Shown here: positions 31,501 through 42,264 of the stretch, in pieces | Layout of the letters: each line of letters begins with the position of its first letter | Numbering within the stretch: position 1 is the first letter of the stretch | Assembly: GCA_963691655.1 (NCBI GenBank) | Contig: OY829327.1 | Location: 67,530,079 to 67,594,078, forward strand | Length of the DNA: 64,000 nucleotides | Reading direction: 5' to 3' | Source: Toxonevra muliebris | Lineage: Eukaryota; Arthropoda; Insecta; Diptera; Pallopteridae | The notes under the pieces: model-generated | The model's input: the letters and a program-made list of their open reading frames with translations, nothing else | The model's database searches: none | Told to the model about the DNA's origin: nothing | Translations under genes and position numbers: made by a program

Positions 31501-32931
31501 TTCTATTTTTTGATTTTTGAGCGTACCGAGTGAGCGTCCAGATTTTGCCAAAAAACGAAAACGATTCAGGGAACCTATGCTGAAGAGAAAACTGAGATAG
31601 TGGAATTGACGCATCTACCAATGTCTTCATTGCCGCAAAATTATCAGTCTAGTATTTGGTAACTTTTGACGATATGTGAAACAATATCGTCGAAAAGGCA
31701 TCGTGAAAATGATACTACGTTTAAGTTATGTGAAGTAAAAGTATCGTCAAAATGAAGTTGTCAGACGACTATCGTCATATGCGATTAAAGTCTAGTTTTG
31801 TGACTCACTTTTCATAGATCAGCTAAATCAATTCCATTTTAAGAAAATAACAGAAAATGTCTGTTAAAAAAAAAAAAAAACAAATAAAAGGTTTTTTAGA
31901 GTATAGTAAGAAAAAAAAAACTTGAAATCTATTTCTGTAATATTTCAAAAATTTCACCCACTCATAATATATATTGTCATTATAAATGAAGTTATTCCCA
32001 AAGCGATGACAGTTGCTTTTATTCACCTGTCACACATGCTAAACTGTTGATAAGCAGGATAAGGATAAACTAAATAAAGACAAACATATTGACAAGGCTG
32101 CAATAAAAACCCATCAAAGCCATTTATCAACATATTTTCGACATTTCACTGTCAAACACATACACGGTAAGCTGAAATAAAATGGCAGAGCAAGGCACAA
32201 AAAACAAGTATGAAGAACTTTTATGAAAATATGAAAGAAATAAAATACCTTCATGCATAAAATATATGTATATGCCATTGCTGCCCATTCATTCATACTT
32301 ATAAACATGCATACATACATACATACATATTTTCTGCATAACCTACAAAATCCATACTTTAACTACTACTAGCTAGCAGCAAGCTGTAGAAACGCGCGCT
32401 AGCGAGCATCCATTGTAAATGTCAAAAAGTTCAGGCGATGATAAATGACATTACGAGTAAGAGACTATAGCACATACAACCAAAAAAATCAGCAACAACA
32501 AAAAGAAAGAAAAAACTGCTGGAGCAGTAGTAAAAAGATGAAGAAATTCCTTTTCTTTCTACATTCGAACGAACAAAAGATGAGAAAGAAATAATGTTGT
32601 GAATTATGTCAAAAGCACCTTTCTTTGTTCATATCTTGACTATGATAGAAACATTGGTGAAAGAGAAAAGATTTTGTCATTCATAAAGAGCAAAAAAAAG
32701 GAGTAAAAATGTGAAAAATTGATTTACTCAAAAGTGCTGAACAAAGGCATCACTTTTTTCATGTTTGCTTTTGATTATGTATTTATTTTTTGAGTAGATA
32801 CTGAAAATCTGCAGATATAAGGAGGAATAAAATTACTATTTTAAAAATGAAGGAATCACTTTTTGTGCGAGTAATATAATGATAATTTTAAAAACTTTGG
32901 AAATAAAAAATTCCACTTAATTTAAAATACA
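31501..32931. other. non-genic DNA with a CATA microsatellite
   Basis: (CATA)n at 32308-32329. Inverted TTTTGACGATA/TATCGTCAAAA motifs lie at about 31664 and 31742. No coding signal. Confidence 0.5.
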
Positions 32932-32933
32932 TA

Positions 32934-33759
32934 GGGGAAAGTGGGCAATGTCGAACCACACTTTGATTTTGACTGATAGCTCACCCTAAAATCGTAATTT
33001 TTCAAAATTTGAGAAATGAAGGTTAAATTAGAAGCAAAATGCCACGTTTTGGGAGTTGCAGGATTTAAAAATTCGAATTTGTTGTAAAGTTTTAAGAATT
33101 ATACCAAAATATTCGATTTTGTCATTTTGAAAAATCGTGGGGAATGTCGAACCACTTTGCAAATTGAGAAAATTAGAACAAATATTGATGTAAAACGTTT
33201 ATTTATGACTTCGTTATAAAAAAACATAAGATTTGAATGAAAAATATAGAAAAAAAATCAATGTTATTTATTCGGAATCGCAGTTTTTGCATGTGAAATA
33301 GCCACCAATCATGTGTACACATCGCAAGTGATTGCCGATTTTAATCTCCTTTATGGCCGCTAAATATTCTTGGAGATCATCGGATCGATTATGTTTTGCA
33401 ACGTAACGCGGCATATTGACGTTAAATTACTAAAAACTAATTTTTTGTCGATAATTTACTATATAACTAAGTGGTTCGATATTACCACACAAAAAGTGGT
33501 TCGACATTCCCCAGAAGCTGTGTTCTACAAAATAGCCGCCCATGAGTCGCAGAACCAAATTTCATGCAAAAAAACTTTTTTGACTGTAAATAATATTCAC
33601 ACCCAATGATTTGAAAAATATTTACCTGCTTGGTTTTATGCAAAAATGTTGAAATAGCAATGTAATTTTTAAAACACAAAAACACTTTTGGAATCTCAAA
33701 AGTTTTGTATAGATCGAATGTCACATGATGCAGATAAAACTAATTGTTCGACATTCCCC
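32934..33759 (-). mobile_element. pogo-type MITE, 826 bp, with TA target duplication
   Basis: Both ends abut TA (32932-32933 and 33760-33761). The left end begins GGGGAAAGTGGGCAATGTCG and the right end, read inward, GGGGAATGTCGAAC, so the right end lacks a few bases. The motif GGGGAATGTCGAACCAC recurs internally at 33139-33155, inverted at 33496-33512, and as a weaker inverted copy at 33471-33488. The termini are thus nested. A 48-residue frame on the minus strand (33268-33414) begins like the N terminus of pogo/jerky transposases. TA duplication and that frame point to an internally deleted pogo-group element. A related left end with GGGGAAACTGGGG occurs at 56594. Confidence 0.75.
33268..33414 (-). 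CDS. 48-residue ORF inside the pogo-type MITE
   Basis: A small intact frame (ATG at 33414-33412, TAA at 33270-33268) not picked up by simple ORF length cut-offs. It starts MPRYVAKHNR, followed by DDLQEYLAAIKEIKIG. This resembles the start of the psq-type helix-turn-helix of pogo/jerky transposases, in which an MPR..KR..R leader is followed by a helix with AI..IK.G. The last third switches to CVHMIGGYFTCKNC, a CX2C-containing segment that could be the old C-terminal zinc-binding tail brought next to the HTH by an internal deletion. As it stands it could encode at most a DNA-binding fragment. Whether it is expressed is unknown. The family link is by motif resemblance only. Confidence 0.5.
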   Translation of the reverse strand: MPRYVAKHNRSDDLQEYLAAIKEIKIGNHLRCVHMIGGYFTCKNCDSE

Positions 33760-33769
33760 TACATACATA

Positions 33770-34058
33770 CAAGACCGGCTCAAGGTATTTTGCCGCCCTA
33801 GACGAGCTATTGCCTTGACTGATATAAAACTCGAACCATCAGATGTATCTGAAAATGTGTATTTTTTATATTTTCCTACTTTTTTATAGTTTCTAAAACG
33901 ATTTTTTTTGCCATATGTTTTTTGTATTTTTAACTTTTTCTTTGTACAATTTTATCATTGGAGAAGCTATTAAATCTATATTCTTCTAAATAAAAATTAG
34001 TAAATGTGATGAAAGTGTATTAAAAATGGTATGCTTAGAGTTGAAATTGCCGGCCCTG
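33770..34058. mobile_element. degenerate hAT-type MITE
   Basis: The right end read inward is CAGGGCCGGCAATTTC, and the left end is CAAGACCGGCTCAAGG followed by TTTTGCCGCCCTAG. CAGGGCCGGC is a common hAT terminus. The left end has drifted and no 8-bp duplication remains. It abuts the pogo-type MITE. Confidence 0.5.
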
Positions 34059-34059
34059 G

Positions 34060-35040
34060 GGCAGATTATTTAGCTATACCCACACGAAAATTCCGAGGAG
34101 GTAAAATACCCACTCGGAGTGGGTTGAACAAACAACTGAAGAAGTCCAATTTATGTCAGCGAATCGTGTGAAAAAATAGAAATAGTAAACTAACGTTTTG
34201 AACTCTTCTTGTGATTCTAAATTTAGCGAAAAAGTGCTCAAGCTATTGTTGAACTCGGCAAACCTTAAATTCAGCGTTAGTGCAAAAGCGCTATAAGCGA
34301 AAGCTACTAATTCAAAACATCTCAAAATTTTTTTCAGAAAAACATATTTTGAAATTTTCTTTTCGATATCGCGATTTTCAAGTTGTTGGAACGATTTATT
34401 CTGTGGCAGCCCACAAATGTCGATAATATTGTAAAACTCTATAAAAATGAATTCGACAAAGAATTCGTGAATCTTTTGAAAGGACACAATTGACAGGGAA
34501 GAAAAAAAACTTGTAGATTTTTTTGCAGGGTCGCGCTAGTATAAGTATAGTGTTAATCTGTAGAAAAAAACTCGAATATACTCTTTGCAGTAGGATTAAA
34601 ATAAGCCTAAATATAAGCAAAAGATAGTGAGATACAGTTGGACTGAATGTTCAACTCAGCAAAAATCGCCATCTTTCCATTTATGTATAATAAAAGCGTA
34701 CAACAAAATTTGTATAAATGAGAGTAATGGGATTCACATTACACCCAAAACTACCCTTAAAAATGCATATTAATGAGATAAAAAATAAAAAAGTTTAGTT
34801 TTATGAAGCGATTCAAAACTGAACTTTGTAAAATGAAAAAATGGAAAGGTATATCTGAAACATTCAAGATAAACCAGGATATGATAACATGGTACATAAA
34901 CGTTTCCCCAACAGACGAAGGAACCGGAGTATAGTCTAGAATTTAGTATTATAAGCCCATGGGTAGATACATTTAAGCGGAAATATTGTATAAGCAATTG
35001 AAAGTTGTCCATATTTTAGTCTCCAGCGTGGTTACTAGAA
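34060..35040. other. non-genic DNA, possible decayed element
   Basis: Frames overlap on both strands at 34074-34490. On + a segment at about 34378-34480 reads smoothly (including RFILWQPTNVDN), and on - there is a 137-residue frame. Neither has a recognisable domain. Confidence 0.35.
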
Positions 35041-35047
35041 CCAAAAT

Positions 35048-35640
35048 ATTGCGATCCTAACAGACAATCAAGCGGCTATCAAAATACTCAAATCGCACCA
35101 GGTAACATCAAAAGTAGTAATGGACTATCTTGATAAGCTAAATATGTTCGGCGACAATAATCGGGTTTGGATTATGAGGGTTCCGGGCCATATTGGGATT
35201 GAAAGAAATGAAGTCGCTGATAAACTCAAAATGAGAGAAGCGTCAACTCTTTTCATGGGTCCAGAACTATTCTGCAGGATGGAAAAGAATTTTTTTCATT
35301 ATTCATTGGGAAATGGGAAGAACAGTTATGGAAATTATACTGGCAAAACTCACCAGGGCTAGAACATTCAAAAGCTGTCGTAGGAAGCAAAGAACACAGT
35401 AGGTTTAATTATGACCTTACAAAACTAAGAATTCTTTTTAATGTTTCATTTAGCTTTTGCAGAGAAGATAAGAGACCTGAAGGAATTATATCCGAAAATT
35501 TGCCAGTGCCCCCCACTTATGCATATTCGAAGAAGGAATCTGAACGGCTGTCAAATACTAGGCGCCATTCTATATTCCATAGAATTAGGATTAATACTAA
35601 AATTTCTAGCGGAGGTACTGTAAGTCCATTAAATAGCATA
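35048..35640 (+). pseudogene. LINE RNase H and C-terminal knuckle remnant
   Basis: The frame from 35048 reads IAILTDNQAAIKIL, then VWIMRVPGHIGIERNEVADK, the third and fourth blocks of the RNase H domain found in I/LOA/R1-type LINEs. After a stop near 35361, another frame at 35441-35623 gives LYPKICQCPPLMHIRRRN, the last half of the C-terminal Cys-rich knuckle with its arginine-rich follow-up. RT and EN are absent and several frame changes are needed, so this is a decayed copy. It belongs to the same broad group as the fragments at 3.4, 30.6 and 45.6 kb. The RNase H wording differs enough that it is probably a different family. Confidence 0.78.
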
Positions 35641-36078
35641 ATAGATCTTATAGAATGAAGTGCACTCTCCAGCTATAATAATACTAACAATTTTATTCTC
35701 CGTCGACTTAAAACGTACATATTTAAGATCAACAATCATGCAGAATCGGCTCAATCACTTTGCAATTTTATATGTATATTCCTACTAGTGTTGCCAGTTT
35801 AGCGATTTTTGTAGCTAAATTTATCTTATTTTTCTCATTTAGCTACAAATTCTGTGTTTTAGCTCTTAGCTACTTTTTTAGATTTTTTTTAGCCACAAAG
35901 GATTTACTCTGATTTGACATATTGCACAAATTGTATTTTACGGATTTTGCATCAAGCCATTATAAATTGTTCATGTAAGTTAAAATGTATATTAAGTAAT
36001 TGCGCCATCTCTTGTTACTGTTTCTAAGTGATTTCAAAGATTCCAGACCCTATATTTTTCTGTGGAGGACTACCCTCC

Positions 36079-36340
36079 TCCTCGGCAGTTCGAAATCTTC
36101 AACCGAGGAATCAAACGTGGATTTGGTGAAAGCTAAAATTAACGAAGATTCAAGATTAACCCAAGGAATATTAGCTGATGAACTGGGCTTGAATCCGATG
36201 ACTGTGTCACGAACACTAGCAAATCCAAAAGAGAAGTGCGAGTTTGTTTCAGCACTTCACAACTTTAACAAAATTGTAGCAGGTGATGAAGCTTGGTTCG
36301 ATAAGTACGATCCGAAAACCAAAAGTGATGTGTGAAAGTG
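36079..36340 (+). pseudogene. internally deleted mariner transposase
   Basis: The open frame contains the second helix-turn-helix of mariner transposases: SSTEESNVDLVKAKI, NEDSRLTQGILADELGLN and TVSRTLAN. It then jumps to SALHNFNKIVAGDEAWFDKYDP, the catalytic block with the first Asp (GDE). In full-length mariner proteins a substantial stretch separates these two segments, so the joint near 36230-36240 marks an internal deletion. The frame ends shortly after YDPKTK at 36335, and the rest of the catalytic domain is missing. Inverted terminal repeats were not identified. It is not closely similar to the intact DD37D element at 50.7 kb. The family call is by motif. Confidence 0.8.
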
Positions 36341-38020
36341 AAAAAAATAAGTGATGTGTAAATAGGGTGAGGTGAGGTAAGTATTGATTTTTTAAGATGT
36401 ATCTTAAAATATACATTGGGTACTAAACACATATTTGTGTGAACACCATGGACCAAATGTAAATCTCCTAGTAGAATCCAAATACGAAATCAAAATGTTT
36501 CTAGCACGTCTGGCTTATGAGAAAGTCAATCCTGAAATATTCTACAAAACGACAACTTTATATAAATTTTGAAAATTCCTTTTTCCTAGTTTTCAGTCTC
36601 TATAAATTCTAAAGTTATTAATTTGTAAATGAAAAGATGGTTTTAAATGAAAGGTTTGTTATTCTAGAATGCATGAAAATGCTTTTAGTTTTAATCCTGG
36701 CAACACTGATTTAGACATCAACGAAAGTTTTTATCCCTGCAAAATTCCCCCATTTACAGTGACTCATAAAATCGATCAATGCGACACCAATAAATATTAT
36801 CCAATTTCAAAAATTTCTTTTAGGAATATGTTTATACTTGCAAGGAGCAATAATAGAGCTGTGCAATTTGAAAAAAATATCGGCCAAAAAATTTTGAAAA
36901 ATTATAATTTATTGTCGAAATTTCGGTACTTTCAAAACCCTTTTTTAACTTGAAGATATTTTGTGATTTCAAAATTATGTTTCCGCTTCTGTAGACTTGT
37001 CTATGCTGTTATTTTTTGATTTGTCGCTATTTTTAGCTATTGAGTCAATGTATGTTTTCCCCCTTCATACACATTTTTTAGGGCTAATTTTAAATGATTT
37101 GTTCTCGAGCCATGATACTCAGGGGAAAATTGAAGATTCATTTAAGTAGAGGAAGGGACTGCATCATCGATGATTGATAAAGCTGAAACATTAATCGTGT
37201 GCTATTTGCTTTCGATTAGTTAACCCCACCAAGGCAGGATTATTATTTTAATATTTTATTATTATATTTGTATGATTCTATGTATGCAAGGAAATTTCTA
37301 AATTTATTTATGTATATGCGAGTAAAAGATTAAAAATTTATTTATATTTAATAAATTTTAATTTTAAAATACACTAAATGTACAAATTATTTACTTCTGA
37401 TTTGTCTGGCTTAATACCATAACACTCATTAAAAAAAAAAAAAAAAATTACATACAAGTATGAGAGCAAACAAAAATAATGTCTGATAAGTCCCTCGTAC
37501 ATTTGCATACATCCAGCCAATTTGTGAGCAAAACGGAAGCGCATAAAAAATTCGGGTTTTTACTGAAAAATACATCTTAAAAAATAAATAACAAAATTCC
37601 CTTTAAAAAAAAAATAATGCCAGTGGCAGCATTGTTCTCGTGTTCATTTGCATTTTTACCAAAAAGTCTTTCCATACTACACACACCAACTATAAATAAT
37701 ATTTACATACACACTATATATACTATGTATATAAATGGGAATGTACGTATACATGTATTTATATATCATTTTGTTTTTCATTTTTAAAATATTGCTAACA
37801 ATTTTTCATAAAAAACTGCAACAAACAAAAAAAAACGAATAATGAAATGCAAATTCCAAAAAGTTTGTACGCGTATCCATATACACTCATACATACACAT
37901 GTATATTAACCCGAATAGCCCCATTTTTTTCCCACATACTATATTTTGGAACCTAAGAAAACTTCGTTTTCAAGATTGTTGAAGTGATTTTAAAATCTTT
38001 TTCTTCTTTTCTGGCACAAC
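36341..38020. other. non-genic AT-rich DNA
   Basis: The open frame at 36669-36953 has no domain. Poly(A) occurs at about 37434-37447. Nothing else is supportable. Confidence 0.5.
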
Positions 38021-38024
38021 ACCT

Positions 38025-38185
38025 CCTTCCTAAACTCTTTCTATTTATGTTGTGCTAGTTATATTTGTACACTAAATTTAAGGGATCTAAGTCAAAAGCT
38101 TTTTTACGAAAATTTACTCTTGGAGGCTTGCCATTTCCAGCCAAGAGGTAGTTCCGTGTAAAAAAAATTTGCTATTAATGATTAT
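38025..38185. repeat. dispersed repeat F, copy 3 (uninterrupted)
   Basis: It contains TTATGTTGTGCTAGTTATAT, then AATTTACTCTTGGAGGCTTG, CCAGCCAAGAGGTAG and CCGTGTA. Because it reads straight through ATTTACTCTTGGAG, it acts as an empty-site reference for the LINE at 30.6 kb. Confidence 0.75.
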
Positions 38186-38204
38186 AATATTGAATTATTA
38201 AAAT

Positions 38205-38450
38205 CAATAGCCCTATTCACTCTTTAGAGTAAAGAGCTGAGTAACGGAGTAAAAAAGTAATGTTTCACCCTAGACCGTGAACGCATCTAAAACTTAGACA
38301 GAGTACTCTCTGCGATCAATTATGTTGTCATACAAATCAAGAAGTAGGCAACACTTATTTTCTCTCTTACTCAGAGTAATAGAGTAACAAATATTTCACT
38401 CAAGGGTCAAACTAGAGTAAAAGTGTAAAGTGAGGGTAAAGGAAAATGTC
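38205..38450. repeat. possible MITE built from AGAGTAA motifs
   Basis: CCCTATTCACTCTTTAGAG at the left and CTAGAGTAAAAGTGTAAAGT with GAGGG at the right are loosely inverted. AGAGTAA/GGAGTAA occurs several times between. Ends and duplication are unclear. Confidence 0.35.
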
Positions 38451-38454
38451 ATAT

Positions 38455-40560
38455 ATTTTGTTGTTGTAGAACTCTGTATTAACCAAGATTTCAGCTTAAA
38501 AATTTTCCCTCAAGCCTTCTAAAAATTTGATTATTAAAGGGTTAAAAACTTCTGCATTTTGTCCATTTGTGAATTCTAAGTGTTCGTCGTTAAAATGTTT
38601 GAAATTTTAAAATTATTAAGTTTAAACTTATATCATTTTATAATTTTGTGCACCTTAGAGAAACTCAATAAGTAATATTTACATATAATAAATAAATAAT
38701 AATAAATGACATTAAATGATTTTAAAAAAAAAGTTTAAAATTTTTGAAGTAATTCTAAGATTCTTACATAATTGTGTAAATATTTCGTTTTTGCTTCTGT
38801 ATTGTACAATATATTTTATTATCTGAATTAAAATAAAAACCTAAGCAGCATAGTGTTGGACCGAAATAACAAAGGAAATACAATACGGAAGTGAATATGG
38901 GTTTATTCTTCACATTTTTCCTATACATACATATACAGTGGAAATATAATATGAAAAAGAGCCACAATAAAAATGTAAACGCGAAATAAAGAAGAAAATC
39001 AAAATAAAGGACAAAATTAAAGTAAAATAAACGGAAATAAAAGGAACAAAACAAAATAAAATAAAATATCGCAACAATAACAACGACAAAGGAAAAAGTT
39101 GTTCAAGGAAAACTGTGGAAAAATCAAACAAACAAACAAACAAAAATATATATCTATGTATGTACAATCAACAATAAAGTCTATAAAAAAATGTTGATTT
39201 CATTTTTATTGCCATAATTTATATGCACTTCAAAAAAGTAACAAAATTTTTATGCACAAGGATGTATGTGTATGTACATATGAATGTATGTATGAATGTA
39301 TCTATGTGTATGTGTAATGTGCACTTTAAGAGTACTTAAGAGATCTAGAATTGTAGTGATTTTTTAAGGTTATTTTGGGTGTAACTGTAGATATTGATGC
39401 CTCAATTGGGGATGAAGAAAATAATATGTATGTAAGTAAAGAGCATATGAAAGTATTAGTGGAAAAGCAGATAATATATTTTCAAAACTCATTTAATTGC
39501 AATGGAAGTAAAAATCACTCGGCTCTTCGTTTAAGTTTAGATTTTTTTTTTGTGTGCTTGAACTAGATACAGTTAATATTATTTTTGGGGAATGCACTGC
39601 GACCTATAAAATTGTATGTGCCCCTTCATGGACTCACAAAACTTCCATAAGTCTAACCTTTCCTAGAAATTTTAGCTATAAGATAAGTTATAGATAAGCT
39701 TTTACTTTAATTAGGTGTAATATGGAGCTGTAACAAATAAATAAATAAACTTCTATTGACACAGAGGCGGGTCGGAAAATAAAATTTCTCCCAGTATTTT
39801 ATTCTACCACTGCATCTTTCAATAATTTTAAATTGGTGCAAAAACTTTTGTCATTTTATTCTGTTGCCTTTGTAGAATTTTAGCTGTCCAGAGAATAAAA
39901 ATCAATAAAGTTTTCTAACAATAACATCTTCTGAGTAAATGGGTAAGAAAAACAGAGGAGACTACGTTTTTAAATTTCCTCTTTGCAACGATCCTGAACT
40001 TCGTTGAAATACTGAAGTTAACTGAGAAAGATAGAATGGAATTGGAACATTTATTTCCGTATGTTATAAACAAGTAAAATGTCAGAGAAAGTCAAGATGA
40101 ACACTGATTTATATCTATTAAAACACAGATCCTTTAAATTCAGTAATAAGATTTATTGAGTTCAACGATTATAGTTAGTAGATTAAATAGTAAAGTCCAG
40201 TAGTATATGCAAGTGTGTTGCGTTTGCGAGATCAGAATCTACTGAAAATAGTTTGACATATCGAATATGAATATGATTTAACAAAGAGAATGAGAAAAAA
40301 TGCAATGTTACTCTAAGCAACGTAGTCGAACTACTTTGCTGCTCTAACAATATCTTTAACATACTTTGTAATGAACCGTTTCCCGGTCTAAGGCTGGGCT
40401 AGTCTTAGCGGCCTCCAGCAGGGGGCCTTCATTTTTATTTAGAAACACAATTTAATTCGATAACAATTTGTAATGCAGTTAAAAACGTAATTTCATGATT
40501 CTTATAAGAATTTCAATTTCTTATTAATTTTTACTCATCACTAATATATCAGCTATAGTG
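38455..40560. other. non-genic DNA
   Basis: Purine-rich AAATAAA stretches (38940-39130) create spurious hydrophobic minus-strand frames. TATGTATG tracts are near 39260-39310. No gene is supported. Confidence 0.5.
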
Positions 40561-40562
40561 AT

Positions 40563-40665
40563 CATGTGCGTAGACCGGGGTGCAGTAAATGAATACGTTA
40601 GATTGCACTCCTGTGTAGTACTGCTATGCGTAGACTGGAGTGAAGTAAATGAAAATGCTACACGG
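40563..40665. repeat. diverged tandem duplication, 60-bp period
   Basis: TGCGTAGACYGGRGTG and AAGTAAATGAA- or CAGTAAATGAA-like segments occur at about 40567 and 40627. The units differ at about a quarter of positions. Confidence 0.65.
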
Positions 40666-40669
40666 AAAA

Positions 40670-41360
40670 AAAGGATTTGTGAAAAATAACATGTGATATT
40701 AAAAAAAAGAACAGAATAATCAGGAAAAATTGCCATTTCACCTTGTAATTTAGAAATTTCATGAGATACTCAATATAAATTTATGGGTAAACTGCAAATA
40801 TTACAGCCCAAAATTTTGTTATCACAGTTTCAGAAAGGAAAAAGTGGCCACAAAAAAATTTTGTAAGCAAAAAATACTGAATTATTATTGAAAATATGCT
40901 ATGATCGACAAATAAAAACTAAGGAGGCAAACTGTAAAAATTGTTATACGTAGAAGATTGGGAAATTAAATATTTTTGAGTTTATTCGATGAAAATATAC
41001 TTGCTTTACATTTACATTTGCTTTCATTTCTTAGAACACATTTGTTTGATACATTAAATATTTTTACAGTTCAAAACATAAAAAAAATATTGATTTGATT
41101 TTGAATTTAGTGAATGCGTTTTTTCTTTGGTAGGAGAAAGTAGGAGTTTTCATAAGCTATACTATTTTAAGCATCGAAGCTTCAGTGTCTTCACGCATGT
41201 TTCATAAAGTTCATCTAAGCAATTGTCGTGACCACCGATTAACGAAAAAAGTAAGTGTGCTTAAATGAAAATTTTGCTATCTCGCACATCATAATAAGCC
41301 CTTTTTCACTAAAAATCTACTAATTGATTTACTTAAATAATTAAATACAAGTTGACAAGT
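40670..41360. other. non-genic DNA upstream of the exon candidate
   Basis: AT-rich. A GTAAGT donor-like site follows AACGAAAAAA at about 41250, and a weak acceptor (ATACAAG) ends at 41351. Together these could bracket a short 5'-UTR intron. Confidence 0.3.
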
Positions 41361-41605
41361 ATGGGTGAGGCAGACGATATTTTTAACACCTACATAAATT
41401 CATTTATAAATTGTGCAGTGCAGTTTGCCCCAAATAATACCGGGAATTGTGATGTATCGGAACGGTTCAAAGTGTACCTACATCAAGTCACAGACATAAC
41501 AGTGAAAATTTTCAATTATTTCCAGTCGGAAATATCGTAAGGTGTTTACGAAATAATGCACGTTTTCCTTCAGCAATTGGAGGTGAAAACAGAATGCTAC
41601 CAAAA
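41361..41605 (+). pseudogene. exon-like coding segment with one in-frame TAA, unknown protein
   Basis: From ATG at 41361 the frame reads MGEADDIFNTYINSFINC and continues for 59 residues with balanced, non-repetitive composition, including ERFKVYLHQVTDITVKIF. It reaches TAA at 41538-41540 and continues in the same frame as GVYEIMHVFLQQLEVKTE up to a consensus donor AA|GTAAGT at 41606. Smooth coding on both sides of one stop, ending at a splice donor, suggests a real or recently real exon. I do not recognise the protein. Alternatives are a pseudogene with one nonsense change, stop-codon readthrough, a very small intron around the stop (GTAAGG at 41537 and CAG at 41573, only 37 nt), or chance. 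No following exon was identified in the window. Confidence 0.45.
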
Positions 41606-41611
41606 GTAAGT

Positions 41612-41880
41612 TTTTTGTAAATTATATTTGGAACACCTCCAATCGTAGCTTACAAAAAGAAAGTAAAATATAATGCATGATTAAAATATGTAACTGCTTT
41701 TGAGGAAACAAATCTTTTTTGAAAGTAAGCAATAGAATTTCAATAAAATTATTAAATTATTTTACTTTTAAAAAACAAAAATCTTTAAAAATCAAAAAAT
41801 AATTTTTCAAAAATGAGCACCGTTTTTAGCTGGCCAAAATTCTGAAATTTGGCTCATTCACTCATGAAATCATTAGCAAT
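41612..41880. other. AT-rich DNA after the exon candidate
   Basis: Nothing supportable. It could be the start of an intron. Confidence 0.35.
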
Positions 41881-41894
41881 CACTGTGTGAAAAA

Positions 41895-42260
41895 GCGATC
41901 GGACTATAACCACGCCTACTTCCCATACAAATGAAACCGTGAAAAGGGTATAACTTGGTATATATTATAGATATGATCATGAAATTTTGTGTACTTATAA
42001 ACATTATTATTGCCATATATCATTGCTAAAATGGGATAGATTGGATTATTACCACGCCCACCTCTCATATATGCGAAATTTTTGAAACCCTATAACTTGG
42101 AACCCATTGTAGATATAGTGATGAAATTGCATATTCTGGTAAATAATAGCATATCAAAATATCAAGGTAAAAATAGCATATCAAAATATCAAGGTACCAC
42201 GATTGGAATGTTGTTACGCCTACCTCTCATACATGAGAGACTTTAAAAATACATAATAAA
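41895..42260. repeat. dispersed repeat G (ACCACGCCYAC boxes)
   Basis: Three diverged units carry ACCACGCCTACTTCCCATAC (about 41910), ACCACGCCCACCTCTCATAT (about 42051) and GTTACGCCTACCTCTCATAC (about 42214), separated by TATAACTTGG-type segments. They resemble the boxes of repeat E but with different surroundings. An inner 27-bp near-perfect tandem duplication lies at 42145-42198. Confidence 0.6.
42145..42198. repeat. 27-bp tandem duplication
   Basis: AATAGCATATCAAAATATCA followed by AGGTA occurs twice in direct succession. The two units are identical over 25 bp. Confidence 0.85.
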
Positions 42261-42264
42261 AAAA

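Noticed and set aside
34074..34487. 137-residue minus-strand frame and an opposing smooth plus-strand frame (about 34378-34480)
   Set aside because: Only one of the two could be real and neither has a recognisable motif. The plus-strand one has an acceptor-like TTTTTTTCAG before it but no supporting start or downstream exon.
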